A stretch of DNA of 64,000 nt from Clostridiaceae bacterium JG1575 (lineage in GTDB: Bacteria > Bacillota > Clostridia > Clostridiales > Clostridiaceae), in assembly GCA_002838815.1 (NCBI GenBank), contig LQGW01000052.1, forward strand, positions 62,001-126,000, read 5' to 3'. This document shows, piece by piece, positions 55,389 to 63,347 of this stretch (its first letter is position 1; every line of letters begins with the position of its first letter). The notes below the pieces were generated by a model. That model had not been told where the DNA came from. It saw only the letters and a list, made by a program, of their open reading frames with translations, and made no database searches. The position numbers and the translations under genes are program-made.

Positions 55389-56528
55389 TTGAAATTGATT
55401 CATCTGGCCGATTTGCACATCGGCCGAACCTTTGATATGAAATCCATGTTGGCCGACCAGGCCCATGTTTTGGCTCAGGTCACTGCTTTGGCGAAGGAGC
55501 GCAGACCTGATGCCGTATTGATTGCCGGGGACGTCTTTGACCGGGCGGTCCCTAAAGAAGAGGCGGTGGCTCTTTACGATCGGTTCGTCGCAGAGCTCGT
55601 ATTGGAGCTGGCCATTCCAGTGGTGGCCATTGCGGGGAACCACGATTCCGCGGGACGGCTCGAAGGAATGCAGGGGCTGCTGTCGAAGGCGGGCTACACG
55701 GTACAGGGTTCCTTGACTCGTCCCTTGGCGAAGGTGACGCTATTCGATGAATTTGGACCCGTGGATCTTTATCTTTTGCCGTATAAAGATTTTCATGGAA
55801 TGCGCGGACTCTATGAGATCAAAGATACCAAGGAGGACGGCGAGACCTTACGCCGGGTCTTGGCGCCGGCCAAAGCCAAAGCGGGGCGGAAAATCCTCAT
55901 GGCTCATCATTACTTCTCTCCTTCCGGAGAGGCCCTCGACGAATCGGATTCGGAGCGTCGCTTATTCCTGGGCGGCACGGACGTTGTATCCTCCTCGGTG
56001 CTCGAAGGCTTTCAATATGTCGCTTTGGGACACTTGCACAAGGCCCAGCGAGTAGGGCGCGATTCCATTCGCTATGCAGGATCTTTACTGAAGTATTCAG
56101 CCTCGGAGGCGACCCATCAAAAAAGCATTACCTGGGTGGAGATGGACGGCGAAGGCAACGTCAGCATCGAGCTCTTGCCGGTTTCGCCGCTGCGGGATTT
56201 GCGCCGCCTAAAAGGATCCTTTCAAGAACTGATGGATCCCGAGAAAGGGGAGGGATCCGAAGACTTTTTAGCAGTGGTTCTCACCGATGAGGAGCGGATT
56301 TATGACGCCTACGCACGGCTCTTGACCCGCTATCCCAACATCATCTCTTTGACTTATGAGAACATCCAAGAATCCTATGAGCTGCGGGTGGATTCCTCGG
56401 CCCTTCAAAAGGCAGATACCCAAAAGCTCTTTGAAGACTTTTTTGAAGAAAAGAATCACCGCCCCATGAACCCTGAGGAAGAACGCTTTATGGCCGGGGT
56501 TTTTGAACAATTGGAGGAAGAACGATGA
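55389..56528 (+). CDS. sbcD: DNA double-strand-break repair exonuclease subunit SbcD
   Basis: 379-residue Mre11-type nuclease. Metallophosphoesterase motifs HLADLHIGR, LIAGDVFDRA, AIAGNHDSAGR, MAHHYF and GHLHKAQ. Pairs with SbcC to cut hairpins and protein-blocked ends. TTG start at 55389 with AAAGGAGGA upstream. Its end overlaps sbcC by ATGA. Confidence 0.95.
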   Translation: MKLIHLADLHIGRTFDMKSMLADQAHVLAQVTALAKERRPDAVLIAGDVFDRAVPKEEAVALYDRFVAELVLELAIPVVAIAGNHDSAGRLEGMQGLLSKAGYTVQGSLTRPLAKVTLFDEFGPVDLYLLPYKDFHGMRGLYEIKDTKEDGETLRRVLAPAKAKAGRKILMAHHYFSPSGEALDESDSERRLFLGGTDVVSSSVLEGFQYVALGHLHKAQRVGRDSIRYAGSLLKYSASEATHQKSITWVEMDGEGNVSIELLPVSPLRDLRRLKGSFQELMDPEKGEGSEDFLAVVLTDEERIYDAYARLLTRYPNIISLTYENIQESYELRVDSSALQKADTQKLFEDFFEEKNHRPMNPEEERFMAGVFEQLEEER

Positions 56529-59500
56529 TTCCACTGCGTCTTGAAATGGAAGGCTTTTTGACGTTTCGGGAGCCCACGCGAATTGATTTTCAGGCCCTCA
56601 ACGAAGAAGGGTTGTTTTTAATCTCCGGGCCCACGGGCTCGGGGAAAACCAGTATTTTTGATGCCATCACTTATGCTCTTTATGGGGTGGCCACCACCTC
56701 CGTGCGCAACGCGGCCAGCGATCTGCGCAGTCATCTCATTGCGCCCGAGGGCACGATGAGGGTGTTTTTTGAATTTCGCTCCGGAGAGCATCTTTATGCC
56801 TTGACGCGCTGGCAGACGGGTCAGCGCCCCATCAAGCAACAGCTGATCATCGATGGGGATGATGCGCATCCCTTGACAAAAGTGGGCGAAATCAAAGAGA
56901 AGATGGCGGAGGTTTTGGGACTCACTGCGGACCAGTTTTGTCAGATTGTGCTGCTGCCCCAAGGAGAATTCCGTAATTTTTTGGGGGCCTCCTCCAAGGA
57001 AAAATCGGAGATTCTTCGAAAGCTTTTTGCCACCGGCCCATACGCCAAGGTTCGCGATCGCGTCCATGAACTGTTTGGGAACGCCGACGCCAAGGTCAAA
57101 GAGGCGAAAACCATTATCGATTCGCAAAAGAAGGGGTCGCTCGTAGCCCGAGAAGAAGACGCGCCTGAAACGATCCTTGCGCTGATGGAAGAGGAGCGGC
57201 AACGAGAAGAGGGACTTCGGTCGGTGAAAGCACAAGAGCGGGAAGCGCTGATCAAACGGAAGGAACGGCTCTCCCAAGACCTCGTGCAAAGCCTGAAGCA
57301 GGAAAAAGACCAAAAAGCGTTGGAGAATCTCATGGCGGATCTTCAACGCCTGGAAGCCGAGGAAGGCGTCTTTCTTGAGGCGCTTGAAAAAGCCGATCTT
57401 CTGCGTTCATTAGCCGCTGTTGTGGTGCTCTACGATCAGCTGCAAGCAGCTCGCAGCAAAAAAAAGGAACTGCTGGAGCTGCAAGAGCAACTGTCGAACA
57501 GGCATCAAGCGACGAAGGAGCAGTGGGCCGAGTCTTTGGTGCGATCTAAAACATGGGACGATCAAGCCCGCCATCGGGAAGAAATGCTGGCGGCCATTAA
57601 AAAGAAGGAAGCAACCCTGGAGGATTTGACGCTCCTGGCCCAGGAGCAGCAACAAGAACAGCGGGAAGCGGCGACCGTATCGACGCTGTCCCAGCAGCTC
57701 AAAAAAGAAGAAGCGGCGCGGGAGGAGCGGGAGGCGCTGCTCCACCAAGAGCGCGCCCAGCAACAAAAGAGCCTCAAGGTGCAGGAGCGGTACGAGGCCC
57801 TTCGGGAAGCCTATCGAGAATGCGAAGCATTGTTGGAGCGCTTGACCAAAAGAGACCAGCTGAGGGAGGCTCTCCAACAAGAAGACGTGCAGCAGACGAA
57901 CCAGAGCGAGGAACTCATCGAGGCTCAAAGGATCCAGGAGGCGGCAAAAAAAACCCTCACGACGCTGAAAAAAGAATGGGAGATGAGCGGCCTTGCTCCC
58001 TTTTCCCAAGCCTTGGTACCCGGGGCGCCCTGTCCTTTATGCGGCAGTACGCATCACCCGATGCCCTATGAGCTTCCCAAGGAACTAACCTCCGAGGGCA
58101 TGGCAAAAGCGCAACAATTGTTTGACGCCGCCCAAGAAGGCGTGCGGCGTTTGGAGGAAGCCCTGCGCTTTTCGAAGAAAGAGGCAGCGCGCCTGAGGGC
58201 AGAGCTTGAGGGACAAAGGGAGCGACTGGGCAAGCAGGATCAGGATCGGGACAAGGAGCCCTTGATTCAGGAACTGAAGCGCCTGGAGGAAGAAGGTCGG
58301 GCGGCAGCTCAAGAGAAAAAAACGCTTGCTTTGGAAGCAGAAACACTGAAAAAACGTTTGGTGCTCTTGGAGCGCACGCTCTCGGAATTTACCGACACAT
58401 CCCAAGCGCTTCGCTCCGCCTTGGAATTGCTCTTTGCTACCCGAAGCCGCATCCAGGAGGCGAAAAAACGAGCCGGTGATGCTTCGTGGCAGAGCCTGAC
58501 TCAGTCTCTTCAAACGCTGCGCAAGGAGGAACAAGCGCTTCAAAAAATCATCCGGCAAGAGCAAGAGATGCACCGGTCATTGAGCGAACAGATGGCCCGG
58601 GAAGAAGAGCAGCTAAAAAGCCGCAAGGAACAAGAAGAGGAGCTTTTGTCGCTTTTGGCGGAGCTATCTCAGCGGTTTTCGTCCGCCCTTTCAAAAAAAG
58701 AGCTGACTTTGGATGCCTTCCTTTTCTTGAAAAAGGATTTGGCGCAGGAAGCGTCCCTTCGAAAAAGCGCCCAGGATTTTATGGAGCGTCTCAAGCGCAC
58801 GAGGACTCAGTGCGAGGTGCAAAAGGAAGCATTGAGTCAAAGCCCCGCCTGGGATTCGGAGGCGATTCGAGAAGAGATCGAGGAGGTGCAACAAAAGCTC
58901 AGCGCCGCCCAGGAAGCCTATGATGCGGCCAATGGGCGACTCTCCCGCCTCGATTCGTGCTTGCTAGAAATTCGTCCCGCCACCGCCGATTTTCTTTATT
59001 GGTCGGCACAGCGTGAAGTCGCCCACAACTTGGATTACACCTGCTCCCGAGGAACGACCTTTGAAAACTATGTCCTGAGCTATTATCTCGACGGAGTATT
59101 ACTCCTGGCCAACGAGCGCCTAAAGGCCATGAGCGCCGGGCGGTATCACCTCATTCGCCAGGAAGTGGGTCAGGATGGACGCCGGAAGATTGAAGGCCTT
59201 GAGCTCAACGTCTTTGATGCCTATTCCAACACCCAGCGGGACGTGCGTACCCTCTCTGGCGGAGAAAGTTTTAAAGCCGCCATGGCCATGGCGTTGGGTC
59301 TCTCCGATTTCATCCAAGAGACGCGGGCTGGCATGCGCCTTGAGACGATTTTCATCGACGAAGGTTTTGGGACATTGGATCAAGAATCTTTGGATATCGC
59401 CATGGAAACCATCCTGGACATCCAGGGCCAAGGGCGTCTCGTGGGAATCATCTCTCATGTGGAAGAACTTAAAGAACGCATTCCCGCCAAAATCATGGTG

Positions 59501-59554
59501 GAGAACCGAGGCGCTCAGGGGTCCTTCCTTTCGATCCAAGGGATTGCTCCATGA
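56525..59554 (+). CDS. sbcC: DNA repair ATPase SbcC
   Basis: 1009-residue SMC/Rad50-type ATPase. N-terminal Walker A SGPTGSGKTSIFDAI (about residue 34), long Glu/Gln/Lys-rich coiled coils, zinc hook CPLC at about residue 503, second coiled coil, signature LSGGESFKAAMAMALGLS and Walker B TIFIDEGFGTLDQESL (about 942). Normal length. Coupled to sbcD before it and to nfo after it (four-base overlaps at both ends). Confidence 0.95.
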   Translation: MIPLRLEMEGFLTFREPTRIDFQALNEEGLFLISGPTGSGKTSIFDAITYALYGVATTSVRNAASDLRSHLIAPEGTMRVFFEFRSGEHLYALTRWQTGQRPIKQQLIIDGDDAHPLTKVGEIKEKMAEVLGLTADQFCQIVLLPQGEFRNFLGASSKEKSEILRKLFATGPYAKVRDRVHELFGNADAKVKEAKTIIDSQKKGSLVAREEDAPETILALMEEERQREEGLRSVKAQEREALIKRKERLSQDLVQSLKQEKDQKALENLMADLQRLEAEEGVFLEALEKADLLRSLAAVVVLYDQLQAARSKKKELLELQEQLSNRHQATKEQWAESLVRSKTWDDQARHREEMLAAIKKKEATLEDLTLLAQEQQQEQREAATVSTLSQQLKKEEAAREEREALLHQERAQQQKSLKVQERYEALREAYRECEALLERLTKRDQLREALQQEDVQQTNQSEELIEAQRIQEAAKKTLTTLKKEWEMSGLAPFSQALVPGAPCPLCGSTHHPMPYELPKELTSEGMAKAQQLFDAAQEGVRRLEEALRFSKKEAARLRAELEGQRERLGKQDQDRDKEPLIQELKRLEEEGRAAAQEKKTLALEAETLKKRLVLLERTLSEFTDTSQALRSALELLFATRSRIQEAKKRAGDASWQSLTQSLQTLRKEEQALQKIIRQEQEMHRSLSEQMAREEEQLKSRKEQEEELLSLLAELSQRFSSALSKKELTLDAFLFLKKDLAQEASLRKSAQDFMERLKRTRTQCEVQKEALSQSPAWDSEAIREEIEEVQQKLSAAQEAYDAANGRLSRLDSCLLEIRPATADFLYWSAQREVAHNLDYTCSRGTTFENYVLSYYLDGVLLLANERLKAMSAGRYHLIRQEVGQDGRRKIEGLELNVFDAYSNTQRDVRTLSGGESFKAAMAMALGLSDFIQETRAGMRLETIFIDEGFGTLDQESLDIAMETILDIQGQGRLVGIISHVEELKERIPAKIMVENRGAQGSFLSIQGIAP

Positions 59555-60441
59555 AGCGAACAGATACGATGCCCCAGCCCGGTACAGCCCGGAGATCTGC
59601 GCGCGAGGACTTTTTGATCGGTTGCCACCTCTCCTCCTCCAAGGGGTTTTTGAGTCTGCAACAGACGATGGAGTCCTTGGGCGCCAACACCTTTCAATAC
59701 TTTTCCCGAAACCCTCGCGGGAGCCGGCAAAAAAAGCTGGACCTTAGGGACCGCGATGCTTTTTTGAGTCGGCGCCAAGCCTTGGGGCATGGCCCTTTTG
59801 TGGCTCACGCACCCTATACCCTGAATCTAGCCTCGGCCTCAGAGGCCGTCCGAAGCTTTGGGCGGCAGGTGCTTTTTGAGGATCTTCGAAGAATGGAGGA
59901 ATTTCCCGGCAATTTCTATAACCTGCATCCTGGCAGCCACGTGGGTGCTGGGCTCCAACAAGGCATTCACTGGATCCGGGAAGCACTTTGCGACGCCCTG
60001 CCGGAGGCTCAAAACACGATAGTGCTTCTTGAAACCATGGCGGGCCAAGGGACGCAGATCGGCAGATCCTTTGAGGAACTCGCCGCCATTTTAAACGATC
60101 TGCCCTACGGGCAGCGCCTCGGGGTTTGTCTGGATACTTGCCATGTGCATGATGCTGGGTACGATCTTGTGAGTGATTTGGAGGGCGTCCTTGAGACCTT
60201 TGATCGGATTATCGGACTCTCTAGGCTCCGCGCCATTCACCTCAATGATTCACAGAACCCCCTAGGGTCGAAAAAGGATCGCCATGCGGCTTTGGGGGAG
60301 GGATTCCTGGGGTGGGGGAGTTTCGAGCGCATCATCAACCATCCGGCCCTTCGCTCGTTGCCATTTTTGCTGGAAACGCCCAACAATCTTTCCGGATATG
60401 CAAAGGAAATTGCAGCACTCATCGACCGGCGAACCCCTTAA
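59551..60441 (+). CDS. nfo: Endonuclease IV (AP endonuclease Nfo)
   Basis: 296 residues; cuts DNA at abasic sites. TIM-barrel metal motifs: IGCHLSSSKG, NLHPGSHVGAG, VLLETMAGQGTQIG, CLDTCHVHDAGYD, HLNDSQNPLGSKKDRHAALGEG (quoted here to the end), FLLETPN. About 18 extra residues lead the N terminus; an internal start at the MPQPG ATG (59569) is possible. Its start overlaps sbcC, making a break- and base-repair operon. Confidence 0.95.
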   Translation: MKRTDTMPQPGTARRSAREDFLIGCHLSSSKGFLSLQQTMESLGANTFQYFSRNPRGSRQKKLDLRDRDAFLSRRQALGHGPFVAHAPYTLNLASASEAVRSFGRQVLFEDLRRMEEFPGNFYNLHPGSHVGAGLQQGIHWIREALCDALPEAQNTIVLLETMAGQGTQIGRSFEELAAILNDLPYGQRLGVCLDTCHVHDAGYDLVSDLEGVLETFDRIIGLSRLRAIHLNDSQNPLGSKKDRHAALGEGFLGWGSFERIINHPALRSLPFLLETPNNLSGYAKEIAALIDRRTP

Positions 60442-60621
60442 AGTAGTTTTTGAGGGCCAAAAGGGCGTTCCTTGTCTCATTTTTGAATCGGTCCATCGCT
60501 CCAAAGGGGAGGAGTTCAGGGAAAAGAATTGCGCGGGACTCTCTCATCAAGAGGGCTGTGAATCCAAGACCTAAGCCTCCCAAGGCGGCTCAACAACGGA
60601 CAGAGGCTCCCTTGAAATCTA

Positions 60622-60650
60622 TGGACAAGGGGGCCGTGCTCGTTTATACT
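60622..60650 (+). promoter_or_regulatory. Promoter and operator-like dyad of the sdpR-like gene
   Basis: TGGACA (60622-60627), 17-base spacer, TATACT (60645-60650). Directly after it TTAAAC-TAAA-GGTTAA (60650-60665) forms an imperfect dyad where an ArsR-family autorepressor would bind. Confidence 0.55.
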
Positions 60651-60683
60651 TAAACTAAAGGTTAAATGAATGGAGGGGCTCTC

Positions 60684-60953
60684 GTGGGGGTTCAAAACAC
60701 AATACGGGCTTTGGCGGATCCAACCCGGCGAACCATCCTCAATCTCTTAAAGGATGGGGAACGCTCGGCGGGCGATCTGTCAAAGCATTTTGACATGAGT
60801 CTTCCTGCGGTGTCAAAGCATCTAAACATCTTGAAAAAGGCCGAATTGATCCGGGATCGGCGTGAGGGAAAATACATTTATTATGAGTTGAACGCTTCCG
60901 TACTGGATGAAGTTTTGCTTTGGCTTGAAGAGTTAAAATCCAGCGGTAAATAG
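60684..60953 (+). CDS. ArsR-family repressor, SdpR-like
   Basis: 89 residues, winged helix: IRALADPTRRTILNLL, DLSKHFDMSLPAVSKHLNIL, REGKYIYYELN. No metal-binding cysteines, as in SdpR-type members. GTG 60684 has GGAGGGG upstream and starts VGVQNTIRAL; an ATG at 60666 lacks a ribosome site. In B. subtilis SdpR partners SdpI, which is found 296 bases downstream here. Confidence 0.85.
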   Translation: MGVQNTIRALADPTRRTILNLLKDGERSAGDLSKHFDMSLPAVSKHLNILKKAELIRDRREGKYIYYELNASVLDEVLLWLEELKSSGK

Positions 60954-61249
60954 TCCAAAGACTTTTACATAGATAGAACCTTGAAAACCGAACAGTTTCG
61001 AACAAATGTGAGCAAAATAGCGCTAGGGTAACAAGGCCTGCTCTTTGTAGAAAACAGACCGGTAAAATTGCCATCCAAGTTATTGGATTGGCATCTGGTC
61101 GAGTTGTCCCTCACGCAGCAGAGCCTAGACGAGCCGGACTAAATTTTCTAGCAGTGAGTACGAGTGCACGTTTGTTTGGAGAGCGAGAGGCTTCTTTGTA
61201 CTTCAGCAGATTTTCCAACCGCATTTACTACTAGACGAGGGGAATAAGG
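60954..61249 (+). other. Non-coding structured interval between sdpR-like and sdpI-like genes
   Basis: 296 bases without a gene. A hairpin TGCCATCCAA/TTGGATTGGCA (61069-61093, one bulge) sits inside an outer GACC/GGTC pairing (61057-61100). The start (60977-60995, CTTGAAAACCGAACAG) resembles the ends of Firmicute 16S-23S rRNA spacers, but no rRNA follows. No promoter for sdpI is obvious. Confidence 0.45.
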
Positions 61250-61912
61250 ATGAAAAAACTCTATACCATTTGTGCTGCGCTTATTTTGCTGTGTATTTTC
61301 GGTACTGCGGTGTTCTTGATGGTTTTGCCGGATACGATCCCCGTACATTACAACTTAGGGGGGGAGATTGACCGCTATGGCAGCAAATATGAAACCCTGA
61401 TTTGGCCGTTATTGTCCCTTGTTTTTGGGGTCTTATTTATGAGGCTCGCCCGACAGCAGCAAAAAAGGGGGGACGGGACCAATGCGAAGGGATTCCTCTA
61501 CGCCGGAATGATTCCCTTGATGGTGTTCACCGGTCTAGGCTTCTATTTTATGGTGAAGGCGCTGCGATACGACCCTTCCGCCATGTCTATCGATCGCATC
61601 GATCCCATGAGGGGGATCAGTATTGCCTTCGGTAGTTTACTGGTGCTCCTTGGGAACATCATGCCCAAGTTGCGTCGAAACTCATTTTTCGGACTTCGAA
61701 CCAAATGGAGTATGTCCAATGACCGAGTCTGGCAAAAAAGTCAGCGTTTTGGGGGATTCGCTTCAATGGGCTTTGGGTTGCTGATGATTCTTTTGGCAGT
61801 GCTGTTCCCCAGAGAGTGGATCCTTGGGATGCTGACCGTCGTTGTCAGTATCTGGCTCATTGTATGTGTTGCGGCCTCTTACTATTACGCTCAATCGGAT
61901 CCAATCCCCTAA
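61250..61912 (+). CDS. SdpI-family membrane protein (DUF1648 + SdpI)
   Basis: 220 residues, six membrane segments. N-terminal DUF1648 motif PDTIPVHYNLGGEIDRYGSK, then GNIMPKLRRNSFFGLRTKWSMSNDRVWQKSQRFGG-type SdpI signature (positions about 137-172). In B. subtilis SdpI gives immunity to the SDP toxin and relays its presence to SdpR. No SDP toxin gene (sdpABC) lies in the window, so here it may be a free-standing immunity or signalling protein. GAGGGGA upstream of ATG 61250. Confidence 0.85.
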   Translation: MKKLYTICAALILLCIFGTAVFLMVLPDTIPVHYNLGGEIDRYGSKYETLIWPLLSLVFGVLFMRLARQQQKRGDGTNAKGFLYAGMIPLMVFTGLGFYFMVKALRYDPSAMSIDRIDPMRGISIAFGSLLVLLGNIMPKLRRNSFFGLRTKWSMSNDRVWQKSQRFGGFASMGFGLLMILLAVLFPREWILGMLTVVVSIWLIVCVAASYYYAQSDPIP

Positions 61913-61987
61913 AAAAGGAAGGACTGTTCGAAACACCTGAAGGAACGTAAGCGCAAGACCATTCTTCCTTGAGGGAATGGAGGGCAA

Positions 61988-62045
61988 AAAGAAAGTGAAG
62001 GATTCTCCCTGGATGAGCCTAAGAGAATCCTTCGCTTTCTTTATT
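61988..62045. terminator. Bidirectional terminator between sdpI-like (+) and M42 operon (-)
   Basis: 61988-62007 pairs with 62023-62042 in a 20-pair stem (one T-G), A-rich before and TTTATTT after. Serves both convergent transcripts. Confidence 0.9.
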
Positions 62046-62073
62046 TCAGTCAGGTTGATGACTAGGGGCTGGA

Positions 62074-62253
62074 TTAACGCGCTCCGGCATCCTCATCGTT
62101 TCGCGCCCCGAATTTCGTATAAAGAAAATAGGCGATGCCAATGAGCAAGGCGGCGCCCATCATTTGAGCCAGTGCACGGATCAAGTAGCCCACAATGGAA
62201 AACCCGATGAGAATGAGGACGACCACTAGGATGGGATGTAATTTTTGATTCAT
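62074..62253 (-). CDS. 59-residue membrane micro-protein coupled to the M42 aminopeptidase
   Basis: Read on the minus strand from ATG 62253-62251 to TAA at 62074-62076. Two hydrophobic segments (about residues 7-20 and 24-43), a short basic linker and an acidic C-terminal tail (TKFGARNDEDAGAR). The ATG overlaps the TGA of the M42 gene (ATGA), and GGAGGG lies just upstream, so it is almost certainly translated by coupling. No homologue recognised; function unknown. Confidence 0.7.
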   Translation of the reverse strand: MNQKLHPILVVVLILIGFSIVGYLIRALAQMMGAALLIGIAYFLYTKFGARNDEDAGAR

Positions 62254-63314
62254 AAGCGTAAGCCCTCCTTGGGAAAGGATGTGAGGATGGCGCAGGCCAA
62301 TTCAATGGCGGCTTCCAGATCCGCCAATGCGGCATGATTGTAATGCGTGTGGATGAAACGGGAGGGAATGCCAAGAACCAAGCAAGGAACGGCTTTCCCG
62401 GTGATGGAAATCCGGCCGGCGTTGGTGGATCCGGCCCGGCGGATGGCATGTTGCGTGGGAATGCCTTGGGCTTTTGCCGTATCGCCGGCGAAGCGCAGGA
62501 AGGCGGGAGAACTGATGTAGCTGGCATCCAAGTGGCGGATCTGCACGCCCTTTTTCAAGGCCCCCTGAGCTTCTGCGCTGGAAAAATAGAGGTCATCGGC
62601 GGGAGAACCCTCAAAGACGATGGCGAAGTCTGGTCGCAGGACCTGGCTTGTTACCGCCGCACCCCGCATGCCTACTTCCTCTTGGCTCGCCAAAGCGCCC
62701 ACAAGATCCACAGGCAATTCCTCATGACGCAGGCGATGCAGGACTTCTGCGACGGCCGCACAGCCCAGTCGGTTGTCAAAGGCTTTGCCAAAGAGAATGT
62801 CGGTGTCTTTTTCGTAATGGGACGCCACGAGGGGCGCGACAGGGTCTCCAGGGGCGATGCCATAGACGTGCAACGTTTCTTCCCTCGAGGAGGAACCCAC
62901 ATCGATGACTAAATCCTCCAACACGACCTGATCGGCGGCGCGTTCCTTGGCGCTCATAAAGTGCGGCGGCTTGGAGGCCACAATGCCCTGAACCATTCGT
63001 CCGGTAGCTGTTCGAATCCGAACCGTATGAGCGGGAACGTTGGAGGGAACCCAGCCGCCCAAGGGAACAAAGCTCAGCGTTCCGTTGTCGTGGATGGACT
63101 GAACCATGAAGCCCACTTCATCCAAGTGCGCATCGAGCTGAATGAGGGGACGGTTCCCCTGATTGCCCGGATGCGGGATATAAAGGTTGTGCATGGCGTC
63201 TTCCGTGATTTCAAAACCGGGAAGGTATTCTTTAATGCAGTGGACCGGCTCTTCTTCAAAGCCGGAAGGGCCAAAGGCGGCGCAAAGCGATTCGATAAAG
63301 GGGACATCAGTCAT
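62250..63314 (-). CDS. M42-family metallopeptidase (glutamyl aminopeptidase-like)
   Basis: 354 residues on the minus strand. Metal-site motifs: LDAHLDEVGFM, FDNRLGCAA, ASQEEVGMRGA, IVFEGSPADD-type acid, and RFIHTHYNHAA. Layout is the cytosolic M42 tetrahedral aminopeptidase (PepA/YsdC/FrvX type), hydrolysing short peptides. GTGGAGGAT lies upstream of the ATG. Downstream it overlaps the 59-residue membrane-protein gene; rqcH lies just upstream on the same strand. Confidence 0.92.
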   Translation of the reverse strand: MTDVPFIESLCAAFGPSGFEEEPVHCIKEYLPGFEITEDAMHNLYIPHPGNQGNRPLIQLDAHLDEVGFMVQSIHDNGTLSFVPLGGWVPSNVPAHTVRIRTATGRMVQGIVASKPPHFMSAKERAADQVVLEDLVIDVGSSSREETLHVYGIAPGDPVAPLVASHYEKDTDILFGKAFDNRLGCAAVAEVLHRLRHEELPVDLVGALASQEEVGMRGAAVTSQVLRPDFAIVFEGSPADDLYFSSAEAQGALKKGVQIRHLDASYISSPAFLRFAGDTAKAQGIPTQHAIRRAGSTNAGRISITGKAVPCLVLGIPSRFIHTHYNHAALADLEAAIELACAILTSFPKEGLRL

Positions 63315-63347
63315 GGTAAGAATCCTCCACTTAATGATCTTCTGGGG

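Noticed and set aside
60954-61249. Group II intron or riboswitch of a known class
   Set aside because: No domain V-type hairpin, no reverse-transcriptase gene, no match to a riboswitch core I can recall.
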